Source: Jaapia argillacea MUCL 33604 (lineage: Eukaryota; Basidiomycota; Agaricomycetes; Jaapiales; Jaapiaceae). From it: a stretch of 64,000 nucleotides of DNA. Position 1 is the first letter of the stretch, and every line of letters begins with the position of its first letter. Location of the stretch: contig KL197710.1 of assembly GCA_000697665.1 (NCBI GenBank), positions 1,279,837 through 1,343,836 on the forward strand, given 5' to 3'. Shown here piece after piece: positions 35,420 to 48,400 of the stretch. A program made the translations under genes and the position numbers. Under the pieces are notes generated by a model. That model worked only from the letters and a program-made list of their open reading frames with translations. It was not told the DNA's origin and made no database searches.

Positions 35420-35883
35420 GGTGGGAGTTTTGTTTAATGCTATCGGTATTATGAGGCAAGGGACGAGATGATGTCGTCACATTCAATAGAATGGCGGCGA
35501 TGGATGACATGGGCATATGGGATGTAATAACACATAGTATCTGAATGTAGTGGTAGGATGCGGGATGATGTAAAACAACAGATACGTGAAGGCGAGCAAC
35601 GACAATATTAAATGCAGGACTCTAGATGGACTCTCATATGAACCGAGGGATGCAAACACGTACGTGGGATAATGATGATGCGTAAAGGACACAAGCCAGA
35701 GTTCTGGATGCAGCAAGGTGAGATGAAACACCGAAAGAGATACGACACGAAATAGAGAGATAGATAGTGGAACCGTGTACAGCTGACCAAGATAGAAAAA
35801 AACACGATGCGATGAAAACAAACAGGCGTGGCCTGAGGAGTGTGATCTGACAGATAGCAGGAGTCCAAGCCAGGAATGGCATT
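35420..35883. other. 3' flanking region, no gene seen
   Basis: Convergent spacer between the ADE5,7 stop and the stop of the ankyrin-CCCH gene. Minus-strand frames here (up to 112 codons) have low-complexity Tyr/Phe/Leu content and no homology I recognise. Confidence 0.4.
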
Positions 35884-38103
35884 TTAAGCGCTAACGCTGA
35901 CCTCCTTGGAGGATTCAGGTGCGGCAGTTACGGCCGCGAAGGAGATCGGAAGCTTATGGTAAGGTGGTTCGGGCATGGGCATGTGTGTGCTGCCGTTGAC
36001 TTCAACGACAGGCTTGGGATCCTAAACATTTGTGTAAGAAAACGAAACTATGCGTTCGTGACGAACTATTCACCTTGACAGGCGGCGTGGGTTGCCCATT
36101 CTCAGACGAACGAGCAGATATTGTCTCCTTGCTCCCAGCTTTGCGCAAACGGGTGGGTCCTTGCAAAATCTGGGCTGCAGTAGGACCCACAAATCCGTTT
36201 GGACCAGTCAATCCGGGACTCTGTTTGGGAGGCGTTGCAGTTCCTGACAACGCAGGGAACTCGTCAAGACTTGGGACTCGTTGCCTTAGAGTCGCCTTCT
36301 TGTCGTAACGAATTCCATTAGTTTGAGATCCCTTGGAGTGTTGGGAAGACCGGCTCCGACCCCCAGGCTCGGTTGATTGCGATCGGCTGGAATGGTCGCC
36401 GATGTCCTGTTTCAGCCATGAGATTGAACTAGAAGGAAAGAGACGAATATGAAGTACTCACATCTCGGACAGTCATATCAGCCATCTTCTCTTCAATTGC
36501 CGCAACCCCATTGACGTGGGGAGGACCTCGTGGACGGTGATGGTGACCTCCTCTACCACCAGGGAAATATGGGGGTTGTTGAGGAAGAGGTCCATCAGGC
36601 ATTACATGTGGGAATCGACATTCGTCGCTGTTGGCAAAGATATGTGAATCGAGATGATTGAGGTCAATTATCGGGAATAAGCTCACCCATTTCTGCAGCG
36701 ACCGGAAGGGAAGAAGAGACAAGGGGGTTTACGGCTGCCGCCGAAGGAAGGTTTGCGGAGGCTCCCGCGTCTGTGATGAGAAGCATCTCGATGGTGATGA
36801 TGGTGCGGAGGTCCAGGCATGTAACCATCCGCCTGGGGGTGAAGCGGAGGCGACTTGGGACCGAGACTTGGGTCAGCGGGCCCATGTGCTGGGAGGTTCT
36901 GAGGTGGGTATTGCCCAACAGAATCGTGTCGGACATGGAATGGTGACACGGGCCCATTAGAAGCCGCATTTGGATACATTGTCTGCGGGGACTGAGGACC
37001 AGGATGAGAAGGAACAGGATGATGGAGAGGAGGGAGAGAAGGAATGGTAACAGGTACAGGCATCGAAGCGGGATGGGGATATGCAGGCGAGACAGGAGAT
37101 ACGGCACCATATGGTCCGGGAGGGGGTGGATTGACGGGGGTAAAATGTCCTGGGTGAGGGGCAATCACCTCCGACCCCGATCTGCCATGACCCATCTGGG
37201 GGTGGGTAGGCGCAGACTGGGGGCCAGCCTGGGGAGAAGTGGGACTCATATGAGCCACACCATTCGGTGGGGGTACAAACGAAGGGGGTACTACGGCATA
37301 GTAATTGTGGGAGTAAGGACTGGGAGCGTTAGGATCGTAATGGATGGGATATTGTGCGGGAGGCGGCAAGGGTCCTTGGAAGTAGGGTGCCTGAGGATGC
37401 GCAAAAATGCAGGAGGAGCCGTAGCGGCACGCAGGGAAATATCTGCAAGGAATTAACCTTGCCACGTCCGGAGGAGGAAGATTACCTGGGCCACCACCCG
37501 GGGAGTGTTCGCCAGGCGCAGACTGTGGTGGAGGTGGAGGGTAATAGGGGATCGAACCTTCAGGTAGATGAGGAGCGGGCATTCCAGGGTGATAATAGTA
37601 CCCTGGGGGAGGGGGATAGTAATGTTTTGAAGCATCCGAATTAGGATCCTGGATGTAACTCATGTCCGGCTGGGACAGGGCACTCTGGTTGACCTTGCTT
37701 TGAGCGCTTTTGATTAAATCCAAGATTGCGGGGTCGGATGTGAACTGCTCTGGAAGGCCTTGGCTCGACGCATTCGAAGGGTCGGCACCTGGAAAGGAAA
37801 ATTCGTTTCCGATCGGAGTGGCATCGGTCATTGAACACATACCTCTCTCCAAGAGGACCTTGACAATTTCGACATGGCCAATTTTAATTGCTTCAATGAG
37901 GGGGGTCGAACCGGTGTGATCTACGACGTAAACGTTTGTGAGAGGTAAGAAAACGTTCCGACCGCGCAACCTCATCCATATATCCCAGACCAAAAATGAC
38001 ACGTACCCTTGATCTCGATATCCACTGCAGAAGCCGACTTCAACAATTCCAGTACATTTTCGAGGTCACCCTCAGAGCAAGCCTTCCAGAGAGCCGACAC
38101 CAT
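35884..38103 (-). CDS. Ankyrin and CCCH zinc-finger protein, probable RNA-binding
   Basis: The ATG at 38103 opens MVSALWKACSEGDLENVLELL, the first ankyrin repeat. An intron follows, then DHTGSTPLIEAIKIGHVEIVKVLLERG, the second repeat. After a Pro/Tyr-rich linker there are two CCCH fingers: CRYFPACRYGSSCIFAH (C-x6-C-x5-C-x3-H, about 37400-37440) and, split by an intron near 36690, CLFFPSGRCRNG joined to DECRFPH. Between them are about 200 residues rich in Pro, His, Ser and Gln. A later segment has a conserved VPSLDEFPAL-type motif (near 36245-36285). The C-terminus is SFAAVTAA..SSKEVSVSA. Two ankyrins before a pair of CCCH fingers recalls regulators such as plant TZF proteins and fungal homologues; the RNA target is unknown. 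Confidence 0.8.
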
Positions 38104-38532
38104 TGTTTTTAGCGAAATAAAACAGAGGGGGTTGGCCTTTTGAGCAAACAAGATATCAGCAAGAGAAACGGCGCACTGAGACGTAGATGAAGCCCAAGAA
38201 GAAAGAAAAATCCACGGGGTAGGACGGACGAGACTTTCGCAGTGGCCAAACGATGGAACCCGGACCCGGCAGCCACCTTTTCCCAAAAAATTTGCATGAT
38301 CGGCGTGAGAAAGATAGATTGTTGACGATCTGCCACGTAATTGGTCAATTCCCCGGCCTATTTCCCGATTAGGCAGCCGCGATAAGTCAACGCCCTCGCG
38401 TAAGCTCTGCACACCGGTCGAGAGCCGCGACTCCGTACACTCCGGCTAACGGGATACGAGCAAGGTTCTCCATCAACCGAAATGAAATATCACTGTACGT
38501 CTTCTGCGGTGCACCCTCGGCTACATACAAAG

Positions 38533-40206
38533 TTAATGCATCGCACCGTACTCCAGCCCCAACTTCTCCATCAACTGTCGCACCGGTCCCCCTTCATTCT
38601 GCGCAGGCAGATCCAGCTCTGGGAGAGGCGGGAGCGACATCAAGTCCTTCACTGTTTCTTGGAGATCTTTGCCTGATATGAACAACCGGGATCAATTTAC
38701 GTGGATTAGGAATCGGCAACACTCGGATTTTTACCTTCGTATAAAACTCCGTACACCTGATGATACGTCGGTCAGGCTCGGATCTACGTGGAAGAGAATG
38801 GCATCGGCGCTCACCGCTGTCGCGATTGGTGCTTCAACACCGAGATCATCGATAATCTTTCGAAGTGCTTTCGTTGTTGTGACTCCTTCGGCCACACTCC
38901 CCAACGTCCGGATTATATCATCCAGCTTTTCTCCTTTCCCGAGCCGGTGCCCGACAGTGTAGTTTCGACTAGTTGGGGAACTACAAGTCAGGAAAAGATC
39001 CCCAACACCAGCTAAAGATAAAAATGTCAGCGGAGATGCGCCGTATGCTGTGCCAATCCTCGTCATCTCGGACAGACACCGTGTAATGAGCACTTGATCA
39101 TGGCGCGTCAGTCGTTGCCCTGAAGGTGATGGATAACAAAACCTACTGGCTCGTGTGTTGTTTTCAAAACCAAGACCTTCAGCCACTCCAGAAGCAATTG
39201 CATAAACGTTTTTCACCGCTCCTGCAAGCTCCATGCCTATTGGGTCGCGACCCGTATAGCTATCCGAACGGCAATCAAGCAAGGAAGATGTAACAAGTGG
39301 AGTTCGTTACCAGCGGAACCAGGGTTGGTGAAACACTTGGGATGCCCGCTCAGCACGCTCAGGTGTCAAGGAAGCAACCGAAACAGATGTCGGTTGGCGT
39401 CGAACAACTGGTGAACGATCAGCACGCGACCAGCTCCTCAGTAGGAGATCGTCTCACTTTCTTTCGCAAAGGAAGGTCCCGACTAGAACCGCTATCAGTT
39501 AGTTGTTTATCACCTCATAAGACGAGCTAAAATGAATTGCCCTCACAATAAATGTTGCAACTTTGGCGACGTCCGCGCCGCAAGTATCTGCGATGATTTC
39601 GAGCGTCAAAGCATTTGTTGCAATCTCAATGCCCTTGTTGACGAAGATGAGGAGAGGTAATTTCTCCAAGTTCAATCTCGGTCGGAGAATGGTGAGAGTC
39701 TCTCTACAGCAGATATTCCGTCATTCCTTGTCGTGTGACTAAAAATGAGAGGGGTACCTGACACCCTCTGTGGGGATTGCGAAAAGCAGAACGTCCATTT
39801 CCTTGATGAGCTCCGCGTCGGGCAAATCGGGTCCAACAGCAATGATAGTCGAAGGGAATACATGATCTTTCAAGCATTCTGGATTTCGATGGTGTTTGTT
39901 GAAGAAGTCCACTTGCGATTTTGAACGAGACCAGAGCCAAACTTCGTGCTCGGAGTCACCAAGATGATCAGCAAGACAGCTTCCAAAATTTCCAGCACCG
40001 AGAACCAAGACTTTGCAAGTGTCATGGGGATGCAATTGGGAGGGAGGCATCTCAAAGTTGTCGAGGATTATACGAGTGGATGTCGCGAGGGTTCGAGAAG
40101 TGGAACAGAAATTTCGAAGTTGATTCGCAACGGCAGACGAGGGGGGAAAGGTATATAGGTATCGAGGGAATAGTCGCCAGATAAGACGGGAGCGGACTGG
40201 GAGCAT
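38533..40206 (-). CDS. GPD1: NAD-dependent glycerol-3-phosphate dehydrogenase
   Basis: Reduces dihydroxyacetone phosphate to glycerol 3-phosphate, for osmolyte glycerol, lipid precursors and redox balance. The Rossmann motif VLVLGAGNFGSCLA lies near 40010, with EVWLWSRS after it, IFVNKGIE near 39640, and the active-site segment AGAVKNVYAIASGVAEGL with NNTRA near 39200. FLSLAGVGDLFLTCSS follows near 39020, then VAEGVTTTKAL. The C-terminus QLMEKLGLEYGAMH ends at 38533. Residues before MPPSQLHPHDT (about 52 codons from the ATG at 40206) are Arg/Ser-rich with few acidic residues and could be a mitochondrial targeting leader; the inner ATG would give a cytosolic form. Numerous short introns interrupt the gene. 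Confidence 0.92.
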
Positions 40207-40472
40207 GCAACAGGGGTGATGGGAAATCTAAGGAAAGGACTGGACCAGTTGCAGGAATTTATACAAGTCGATACCCCACTCGGACAGTTTGTGCAGCTTG
40301 CCCCAGATGACCATGAACTCAAAAGACGCGCAAAGCCACGTGGAGACACCGCTCCAACAGCCCATTTGCCAAATCTGGGCGCAGCTCAACACTCTTGTCC
40401 TCATCCTCCACGCTCGTTCTATACCCTTACCGTATTCCCGTAATCTCTCGTCATCTGCCAACCGCATCCAAA

Positions 40473-41846
40473 ATGCCAATTCAAGACCGCACAAACGAGT
40501 TTAGGTCGTGTGTCGAGTCCATACGCAACAGGTCTTCCTTACCTAGAGGCGCGGAGGCCAAACAGCGCCTGCTCAAACTACAGAATGCCAGAGGAGGAGT
40601 GGAGAATAAAAGCGAGTTCTCGCGCATGGCTTCCACTATTGGGAAGGAGATCTCCACTACGACCATCAAGTTGGGCAAACTAGCACAATGTAAGTAGCCG
40701 TCGTTATCTTGGAGTAGCGAAGGTGCGGAGAAACTGACGTGGCTCAGTGGCTAAACGGAAAACCCTCTTCGACGACCGACCTGTCGAGATTAGTGTATGT
40801 TGCTCTCCTGCCCTATTCCGGTACCTGTGGCTTAAAACATAACAGGAACTGACATTTATCATCAAACAAGACATTGCGAACATCAATAGGCAAATTGCCG
40901 CCCTCCAAGCCTATGTTAAACAGCGTCATGCTCTGACATCGAAAACTGTGGAAGGAAAACAAGTAGAAGAACACAACAATAATGTCGTCATGCTGCTTCA
41001 AAGCAAACTCGCCAATACGAGTATGACTTTCAAGGATGTTTTAGAGGTTCGAACACAAGTGAGTATTCTTTCTGTCTCTTCGTCATCCATTTGATCTCAT
41101 TATTCGATTTGCTTCCAGAATATGAAAGAGTCGAAGGACCGTCAGGAGCAATTCATGAGTACGGCGGCTACGTCCGCCAATCAGGCACCATCGAGTCAGT
41201 GTCTCTCGCCCTCCTCAACCTATTATCCATGCGACTAAAGCGACGACCTTAGACTCTCTGCTATTTGCCAACCGACAAGACCCAATGGGTGACGGTAGTG
41301 GAAGCCGTCCCAGTTCCAAGGGCAAAGGTCGAGCAACGCCCACCAACGATATGCTCGCCATGGACCTCGTCTCAGCAGAGGAGGGATCGATGAATCAGAG
41401 CGGTGGAGCTTACATGCAGATGCAGCTAGTCGAGCAGCAGGTTCGTGAACACCTTCCCATTCGCATATTCCACCTGACCCTTGACCCCAAATCGCCCTCA
41501 TTAGGACAACTATATCCAACAACGCTCGACAGCCATCGAAAGTATCGAATCAACTATTGCCGAACTCGGTCAAATTTTCACCCAACTGGCTCAAATGGTT
41601 GCCGAACAGCGAGAAACTGTCCAGCGTATCGACGCCGATACCGTCGACATTGCTTCAAACGTTAGTGGAGCGCAGAGAGAGCTGCTCAAATATTATGCTA
41701 GCATATCAAGTAATCGGTGGCTGATGTTGAAGGTGTTTGGAGTGCTGATCGTTTTCGTGAGTTCATTGTTGCCTTCTGTTCATGGGGACGTTCATGCTGA
41801 TGAGTCTTTGTCGTTGAAGTTCTTGATATTTATTCTGGTTTCATGA
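40473..41846 (+). CDS. SED5: Syntaxin-5-type t-SNARE Sed5
   Basis: Golgi Qa-SNARE for ER-Golgi and intra-Golgi fusion. The N-peptide MPIQDRTNEF matches the Sly1-binding N-peptide of Sed5/syntaxin 5 (DRTxEF). An Habc-like helical region follows: SEFSRMASTIGKEISTTTIKLGKLAQ, FIIKQDIANINRQIAALQAYV, and SKLANTSMTFKDVLEVRT. A low-complexity linker (SRPSSKGKGR) leads to the SNARE motif, from QQRSTAIESIESTIAELGQIFTQL to VQRIDADTVDIASNV, with the zero-layer Gln in IFTQLAQMVAEQ. The tail anchor is WLMLKVFGVLIVF joined across the last intron (about 41760-41819) to FLIFILVS. Seven or so exons. Length and order fit the family. Confidence 0.93.
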
Positions 41847-42008
41847 GTTGGACATTGGATGGCCGCCGTTTGGCACTATATATCCCTTAATGTTATCTTT
41901 CGGACTTCAGGCTTCTCTTTCTTCGCTCTCGTATGGATTCCTTGTCAATAGATATACAAGCTCGAAACAAGAAGACAACGAAGAAAGCTCTATGATAGTA
42001 GATAGCGA

Positions 42009-43204
42009 TCAACCAACAGGAATGGCATTGACACCCGTCGCCTCGAACTTTGGCTTGCGCTCCCCCCGCTTCTTCTTCGCATGTCTCTGGCCTCCACGAT
42101 GTGTCTCCCCATCATCAACGTCTCCAACGGTCCATGTGTGTTTACCCTGGGGAATCTGGTCAGCGCCGGACGTTGAAGAAAACCGTTGAGGTCGTTGCGA
42201 CAGGTCTGTCGAAACATCCTCGCCATTTGCTTTCTGTTTCTCTAGACGTTTTTTCTGAAGGATTCGGGCATTATTTATCATTGTCGACCCGTCGAAAGAC
42301 ATAAAGGCGGCTCACCCGTTGCGCATCCAGTTCCTTGTTCCGCACTTTCAGCTTCGTCAATCGGGTATCACTCTTTCCTCCTCCACCTGCCGTTAGTTCA
42401 ACGTTGATCTGTCTGCCTTCGAGTGTCGAATGGTGTAGTTTGAGAGCTTGTTGCAGAGGGGCCTTGGTAACGAATTCAAGAAAGGCGCAGCCTTTCGACT
42501 TGGGTGTTGATATCGAGCCGGATTTCGTGTGTTTAGGTGTGAGAAGGCGAACGGTCGGAGGCGGGTCTGAGATACGTTGAGATAGAATCAATGAGGGGCG
42601 GGCACCCTACATGAAGGACGGGGACGCACCACAAGCCGAGAAATGTTCCTTGATAGCATCGAGTGAGGTGGTATACTTGAGATTACCTAGAATTTGTGAG
42701 GACATCGTTCCAGGGGAGGGGTGAAGGAAACGTACCAACAAAGAGAATAAGCCGCTGCTTTATCGCTTTCCCTTTCCCTTTGGCATCTCCTCCCTCCCCC
42801 ACAGCGCCCACTTCCACCCCTGCTTCTTTTTTCTTTTTTCTTTGTTTTTCTTCGCCTTCGCCTTGTCCACCTTGCTCTCCCTCTTCTTTTTCTGATTCTT
42901 CCCTTTTCCTCTTCTTTCCGCCTCCTCCCCCGCTCGTCCCTTTCCCTTTCCCTTTTTCCTTTTCATGAATTTTGGGAGGGAGAATAGCTTGGACGCTTTG
43001 CGACGAGCGCCCCACATCATCATCTTGTAAGCCAACCAATTCCTGAACCTCTTCAACGGGGAAGTAATTGCCTCCAGCATCTTCGGGATCGCCGCCTAGG
43101 TCAAGTGCCAGGTTGTCGTCTTGGGATGTCGCTTTCCCTTTACCTTTGCGGTCGCGGAAAGCGAGAGCTTTCTTCTGCTTCTTGGTGAGCTTCTGGGAAC
43201 TCAT
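42009..43204 (-). CDS. NOP6: RRM protein Nop6-like, ribosome biogenesis
   Basis: Nucleolar RNA-binding protein of the small-subunit processome. MSSQKLTKKQKKALAFRDRK at the start matches the Nop6 opening. A long Lys/Gly/Glu-rich tract follows (about 42770-42970, visible as a C/T-rich run on the plus strand), then a single RRM: LILFVGNLKYTTSLDAIKEHF, KSKGCAFLEFVTK and LKLHHSTLEGRQINVEL. The Nop6 signature TAGGGGKSDTRLTKLKVRNKELD follows the RRM directly. The C-terminus is basic (RHAKKKRGERKPKF). Introns lie near 42690-42740, 42570-42635 and 42240-42315. Faces Sed5 convergently, 162 bases apart. Confidence 0.88.
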
Positions 43205-43466
43205 CTAGTGGGGGGTGCGTCAGCTCGTTCATATATGCTGCGTGTGGGGAAAAGGGGGGAGTGACGCACCTTTAAGTTTTATTAATGAACGGCCAGGAGG
43301 GTACAGCCAGGTTACTGGAAGGTGAATACGGTGAAGGCAGAAGAAATGTGAAAGATAATATGTTTTGGAATACCGGATTAGGAAACCGTATAACTTATCC
43401 CCTCGTTGTGGCACTTGTCTCAGACTACAACGTTATCCTCAGCGACTTTCATGCAATCTCGAAGTT

Positions 43467-44944
43467 ATGCCCGACACTCAAAGACCATCGCTTCCGACTT
43501 CCCTGGAGGACTTTGACCTCCCGTCCTCTTCTGCTAACGGTGGACATCATCTGTCTCCGACAGCGGAAGCTATGACACCTCTCCTCATGCGACTACGTCG
43601 ACCGAGTCTCCTGGCTCCAAAAGCTTATTTCTCGGAATCTCGCATCCACAGTCCTCTGGCTAGCTCCTACACCTTACCTTTGACACGATCAGAAAGCTCC
43701 AATGGCGTTCTGTCTGACGAATCTGAGAGTGATAGGGAGAAAATGTGGATTGACAGTAGTTCCAATTCGTGCTCGGAGCACCCTACGCCCCCGTTACCCA
43801 AGTCAAGAGCTGAAACGGACAGCGACTCTTCGATGAAGAACGTCTCGAGGGACCCTTCGACTCCACCGCGGAATGGTGATTCATCAGACCTCCCACACCT
43901 TCCACCACGACCCTTCTCTCGTCGTCTGTCTTATTCCGTCCGTATGCCATCTCTTGTTTCCTTTATTACTGCCGTTGGCTGATGCGATGAAGACCAGCTC
44001 AAGCAACCGCGGATACTGAGTCTCCAATCTGAGGAAATACATCCAGAAGATAGTGAAGTCAAATCAGAAGCTCAGTTTCAACGACTGGTGGCATCTTGTT
44101 CCACCATTCCCTTGCAACCACGAACTCCCCGCGCTCCTTCCGACCGCGGTCGGTATCCTGAAGAGGCCGACAACGACGAAGCTGCCCGAGAGGATACACC
44201 GAGCGAGGATGGTGAAGGGGACGAGACTTTTGCTTATATTCCATCATTGAGCGAGCCTATCGCGATATCCAAGCCATCGACGCCTGCGCATAGCATCAAT
44301 GGTGATGACATGTTCATTTCCGAGAGTCCCGGTGGGGCTGCAATGGACATTGATGTGGTACGATTCACAGTCCAGATTTCATAGATCGAAGCTGTTATTA
44401 ATGAAACGTTTTTGCGACGATAGTACGGGTCACCTTCCCTATCGAGTATGAGCGTTAATCAGTGGCGTTACACGCCCCCTCCTACGACAAGTGCGGTGCG
44501 GACCAATAAGCGGAAACGTGCGTGCTTTTTTGCTTTTGGGGTTTGCAACGGTCTAACGGCTTGATAGTGGATGATCGTTTTGACCCTTACCCAACGAGTT
44601 CGAAGCGCCGGGCTGTGTCACCGTCGTTGTCTTACCTCCGGGAATCGCTTCCATCATTTGCAAACCCTCGTACACCGTCATCATCTACACGACCTATCCC
44701 TATCCCCATTCCGACGATAGCCAACTCCAGCAGTAACTCTCTTGCTTCTTCGCCAACCATATCTCAACCAATACCCATACCCAGGCCGATGACGAATATC
44801 AGCATAACTTCTAGTCCTACTATGCGGACACCTATGGGTTTATCGAGTCCTGTCATGAGGCCAATACATCGGAGGAGAGGAGAGGAAGAACAGAGAGAGA
44901 TTGATGGTGCTGGGGAGGCAGTCGGAGGATTGACGCTTGACTGA
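43467..44944 (+). CDS. Ser/Pro-rich disordered protein of unknown function
   Basis: No family recognised. The product begins MPDTQRPSLPTSLEDFDLPSS, has the short conserved-looking block TPLLMRLRRPSLLAPKAYF, then long Ser/Pro/Asp-rich stretches with many SP and TP sites (SPSLSYL, TPPLPKS, DPSTPPRN). The later part has QWRYTPPPTTSAVRTNKRK joined across an intron to a DRFDPYP block and SKRRAVSPS, which looks like a nuclear localisation region. The end is RRRGEEEQREIDGAGEAVGGLTLD. Many SP/TP sites would suit regulation by cyclin-dependent or MAP kinases (inference). Four exons; introns near 43950-43995, 44358-44425 and 44520-44570. Confidence 0.6.
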
Positions 44945-45499
44945 TCGGTTTCTTGTTCGCGCATACAGACATCATTTCATTAACAGATTCACTTTGCATC
45001 CACATGTACCCATAGTTGTCATCGTTGTAGATCTGTTGCATTTATCCGCAGGGAGGTGGCGAGGCCTCTGGCCCGTAACAATCCGATGAGCGTCCTGTCA
45101 AGCATAGTTCCCGTAGATTCGCGTGAGAGATGTACACTGGTCGAACCTCGAGCCATGCAAAGAAGGCGACGACGGACAACCGTGTGGGTGTGGCTGGCAC
45201 GTCGACAGCCGTGTCGGTGAATATCGACCTCCGATAGGCTGTGTCGCACGCAGATACTGACCGTCTGAGCGAGTGCTGAGTGCATTCGGTGGCCACGGGG
45301 AAACCACGACCTGTATGATAGAGCCTATCGGGAGGTCACAGGACTGAAGCTCGTCATATGCTAAGCCAGAAAGAATCCAGCGGTAGAGTTGTTCCAGATG
45401 TCCAGATGTGCACAGTCGTTGCACGTGGGGTATGCGGTAAGAGAATAACAGAGATTCCGCTGAGGTGATGTGTGATATCCTTTGGTCCCGACGTCGACT
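44945..45499. other. Spacer before the large disordered-protein gene
   Basis: About 555 bases. A 224-codon open frame runs across it on the minus strand (45098-45772), but it overlaps the first exons of the next gene and has no recognisable features. I treat this as promoter and untranslated sequence. Confidence 0.4.
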
Positions 45500-48400
45500 A
45501 TGAGCGCAGCGACCTTCCGCAACCCTCTTTATGCTTCTGAAGCGTTTGAAGATTATGAAGAATATGAAGAGGTACGTAACCGTACAAACCCGGCAGCAGT
45601 GGGAATATTGTGCCTCGCTCGCGTGTTGGTTGCGATAGCCGAAAACACTGCCAACTGACGCTTGTCGTTCATTTTGCACTTGCTTTTGCCAGACACAACC
45701 CAGCGGGTCGCCAGACACCAGCTCGACGGCCGCGGGTGATGCTCTCAGGGTCTCCTTCACTGATATGGACAAGAAGGAGCTGACTCAGAGGAAGATAACT
45801 CGTGGTAAATCTACAAGGTCCACTACTTCGTTCTTTCGTCGCAGGTCAAGCACCAAAAGCGTCACAGCAAGGCTCCAAGACTCTTCATCTCCTCCACTAT
45901 CCCCGAAATCTCTCTCCATGGACGTCGACGCACGTTCAGATAGAACCGGAGGAAGGGACATGCAATCTTTGATGGAGGTCCACGTCAAGTCACAGGACCA
46001 ACTGCTCGTGTCAGTCTCTGTTATTCCAGAAGAGTTGGCGGAGTTGCCAGGCTGGTATAGCAAGGAGCTGGAATGGGTTGCAACCTCCGCAAAACAATTC
46101 AGGGCGAAATATCCCTTGCACAATCCTGTCGGTCCTCGCTGGTACAAAAACTACCATCTAATCCCTGCCTCAGAACTGGCTCCCGACAAACGACCCCCGT
46201 CCTTCTTTTCTCCTTCGTTCCCTCCCATGGCCGCTATTGATCGCTCTGACGAGCCCGTTTGGCAACCTGGTCCTAGTAGAACCCCATCTGGATCCCCATT
46301 GCCGACACCCAATTCATCCCAAGTGAAGATAAGCGAACCTCCCCGTGGGGGGCGATCACGAAAAACATCACAAACTGGCTACCATGTCGATCTGCTCGAT
46401 GGGACGGATCCATGGGGAACTCAATGGCATCACGAATCCCCTTATGATGTGGGCAGCCCCACTTCAGGATCGCCAGATTCTGCAGACGTGCGTTCTTGTT
46501 CTAACCTTTGTCGTCGTGTTGAATCTCACCTGATTGCGTATCTATCAGGGCCCTAACAAGCCACGCTCGCGTTTGCCCAGTAATAATGGAGCTCCTACAC
46601 GACATCGCACTGTCAATCCATCACCACTCTCTCAGTCTACATCCGCCGTACACCTCGCTCCGGAATTGCCAGAATTATCATCAAATGCTGCATCAATACC
46701 TCGCCGGCTCAGCAAGCGGCGGAAACCTGGCATGCGAAACCTGTTTGGGTCTGCCTCAGAGTCGAACACAGACGACAACAAGCCGGAAATCACATCCGCG
46801 CCTGTCACGCCTCTGGATGGTGCCATCTCTTCATCCCCTTTTGCGCCTGTTACCCGCGGGCTAGGAAGGAAGTTGTCGAAGCGCGGTATGAGCTTGCCGG
46901 TGACAACTACCTTAGCTCCCCCAGATATGAGCGGTTTTACGAAGGTTGATAAGCGGACTAGCATTCTCGGTAGGCTGGTGAAGAAGTTTAGCGTTGCACG
47001 GAAGTCGCGCTCTGGCCATGTAACAGACGAGAATCGGTTCTCGGTGACCACCCCGGGTGTTAGTATGGAGCAGTCGAGAGCTTCTTCCCCCGAGAAGCCT
47101 CATCTCGAGATGGTGGGCACCGAGCGCAGTAATCAGCGCGTTGCTCCTCCAACAGTGGCCCAGGTACACCAGGCATTCCAGCCAACCCATGGGAGACAGG
47201 GTAGTGGAGATAATCAGTCAGTTCTTGAAGCCCAAGTTTCAATGGGCAAACTGACGATAGCCAATCCGGATACTCCGGGTTCAGTTGAGAACACGCCTGC
47301 CATGACGGAGGTCCCGTTACCACCAGAGAAGGACGCGCGTTTCTTGGCTACTCCTGCCACAGTTCACGAAGGCGATGCGCCACTTTCATGTATCCTGGAG
47401 CAGTTCCCACAAGTCGCTGAACCTGAGCCTGTACAAGAGTCGGAGCAGCCTGTACGACCCCCGCGCGAGGAGCCACCTCGGCCAGAGATACATTCTCCTC
47501 CTTCGCAGCTTTCCGCGGAGTCTTCTGTACCCAAAGCTCCCCGTCTCGTCATACCCACCTCGCCAGCTCAACCAGAACAGAATCTCCGGTCTCCTCCTGT
47601 GTATTTTTCACCGACTCCCATAGTTTCGTCTCCAACACCACTCTCTCCCCGTGCTCCTCCAACTTCCCCGTCTCCGGCCAGGCATTCATCCACTTCGGTG
47701 AATGTATTTCCTTCAGCTGCACCGAAGCACTCTCCAACCCTTGAGCCTCCAACGCCTGCCTCTGCAACCAGGCCACCTCCCGTTGCCATGCCCCCATCTT
47801 CTCCCCCTACTCACCGTCCTTCGGCACCACCTGCTCAGGTCGCTGTCCCTGCCCCTTCGCCAGTTACAAAGCCCACCCCTCCTATCAGCTCACCTGCCCC
47901 TCTGACTCACAACCATCGGAAAGAGTCAAGTTCTGCGAGCAAGTCGCAGCCTGCCCCTCCTCCTGCTCAACCCACTACTTCACAACAATCCGCTCCATTG
48001 CGACCTCCTCTCTTGAAGACAAGTTCTTCAAAGTCTGCTGACGATTCACCCCTATCAAGAGCTTCTATGCTTGCCAATCCACCCACGCCATACTCCCCTC
48101 CAGTCCCGATGCCCAGTGGTTCTGTGGACGAACCGACGCCCAAGTTCGATGCTGAGGTTACTCGAGCTTCTCCTGTCCGTCAGTATTCTGATAAAGACAA
48201 GGAGAAGGAGAAAGTCGACAAAGATAAGGCGTCGGTGAGAAGTGCGAGGCAGACGGAGACTTTCAAACTGATTCGCAGCCCTTCGGGCAACGTTCAGTCG
48301 TCCGTTGAGACCATCATGGCGAATGGTCAGACATGGGAAGTGGTAGAATCTGCCCCTAAGCGGAGCAAGAGTAAGGCAAGGGAGTCCTATAAGGCTCCTG

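Noticed and set aside
36664-37164. 166-codon alternate minus-strand frame in the ankyrin-CCCH gene
   Set aside because: It lies wholly within the Pro/His-rich exon of the supported gene in another frame.
42770-42970. C/T-rich run as a microsatellite or regulatory tract
   Set aside because: It is the coding region for the Lys/Glu/Gly-rich part of the Nop6-like protein on the other strand.
45098-45772. 224-codon minus-strand open frame
   Set aside because: It overlaps the first exons of the well-supported plus-strand gene at 45500-49656, has no recognisable domain and mixed composition; an antisense shadow.
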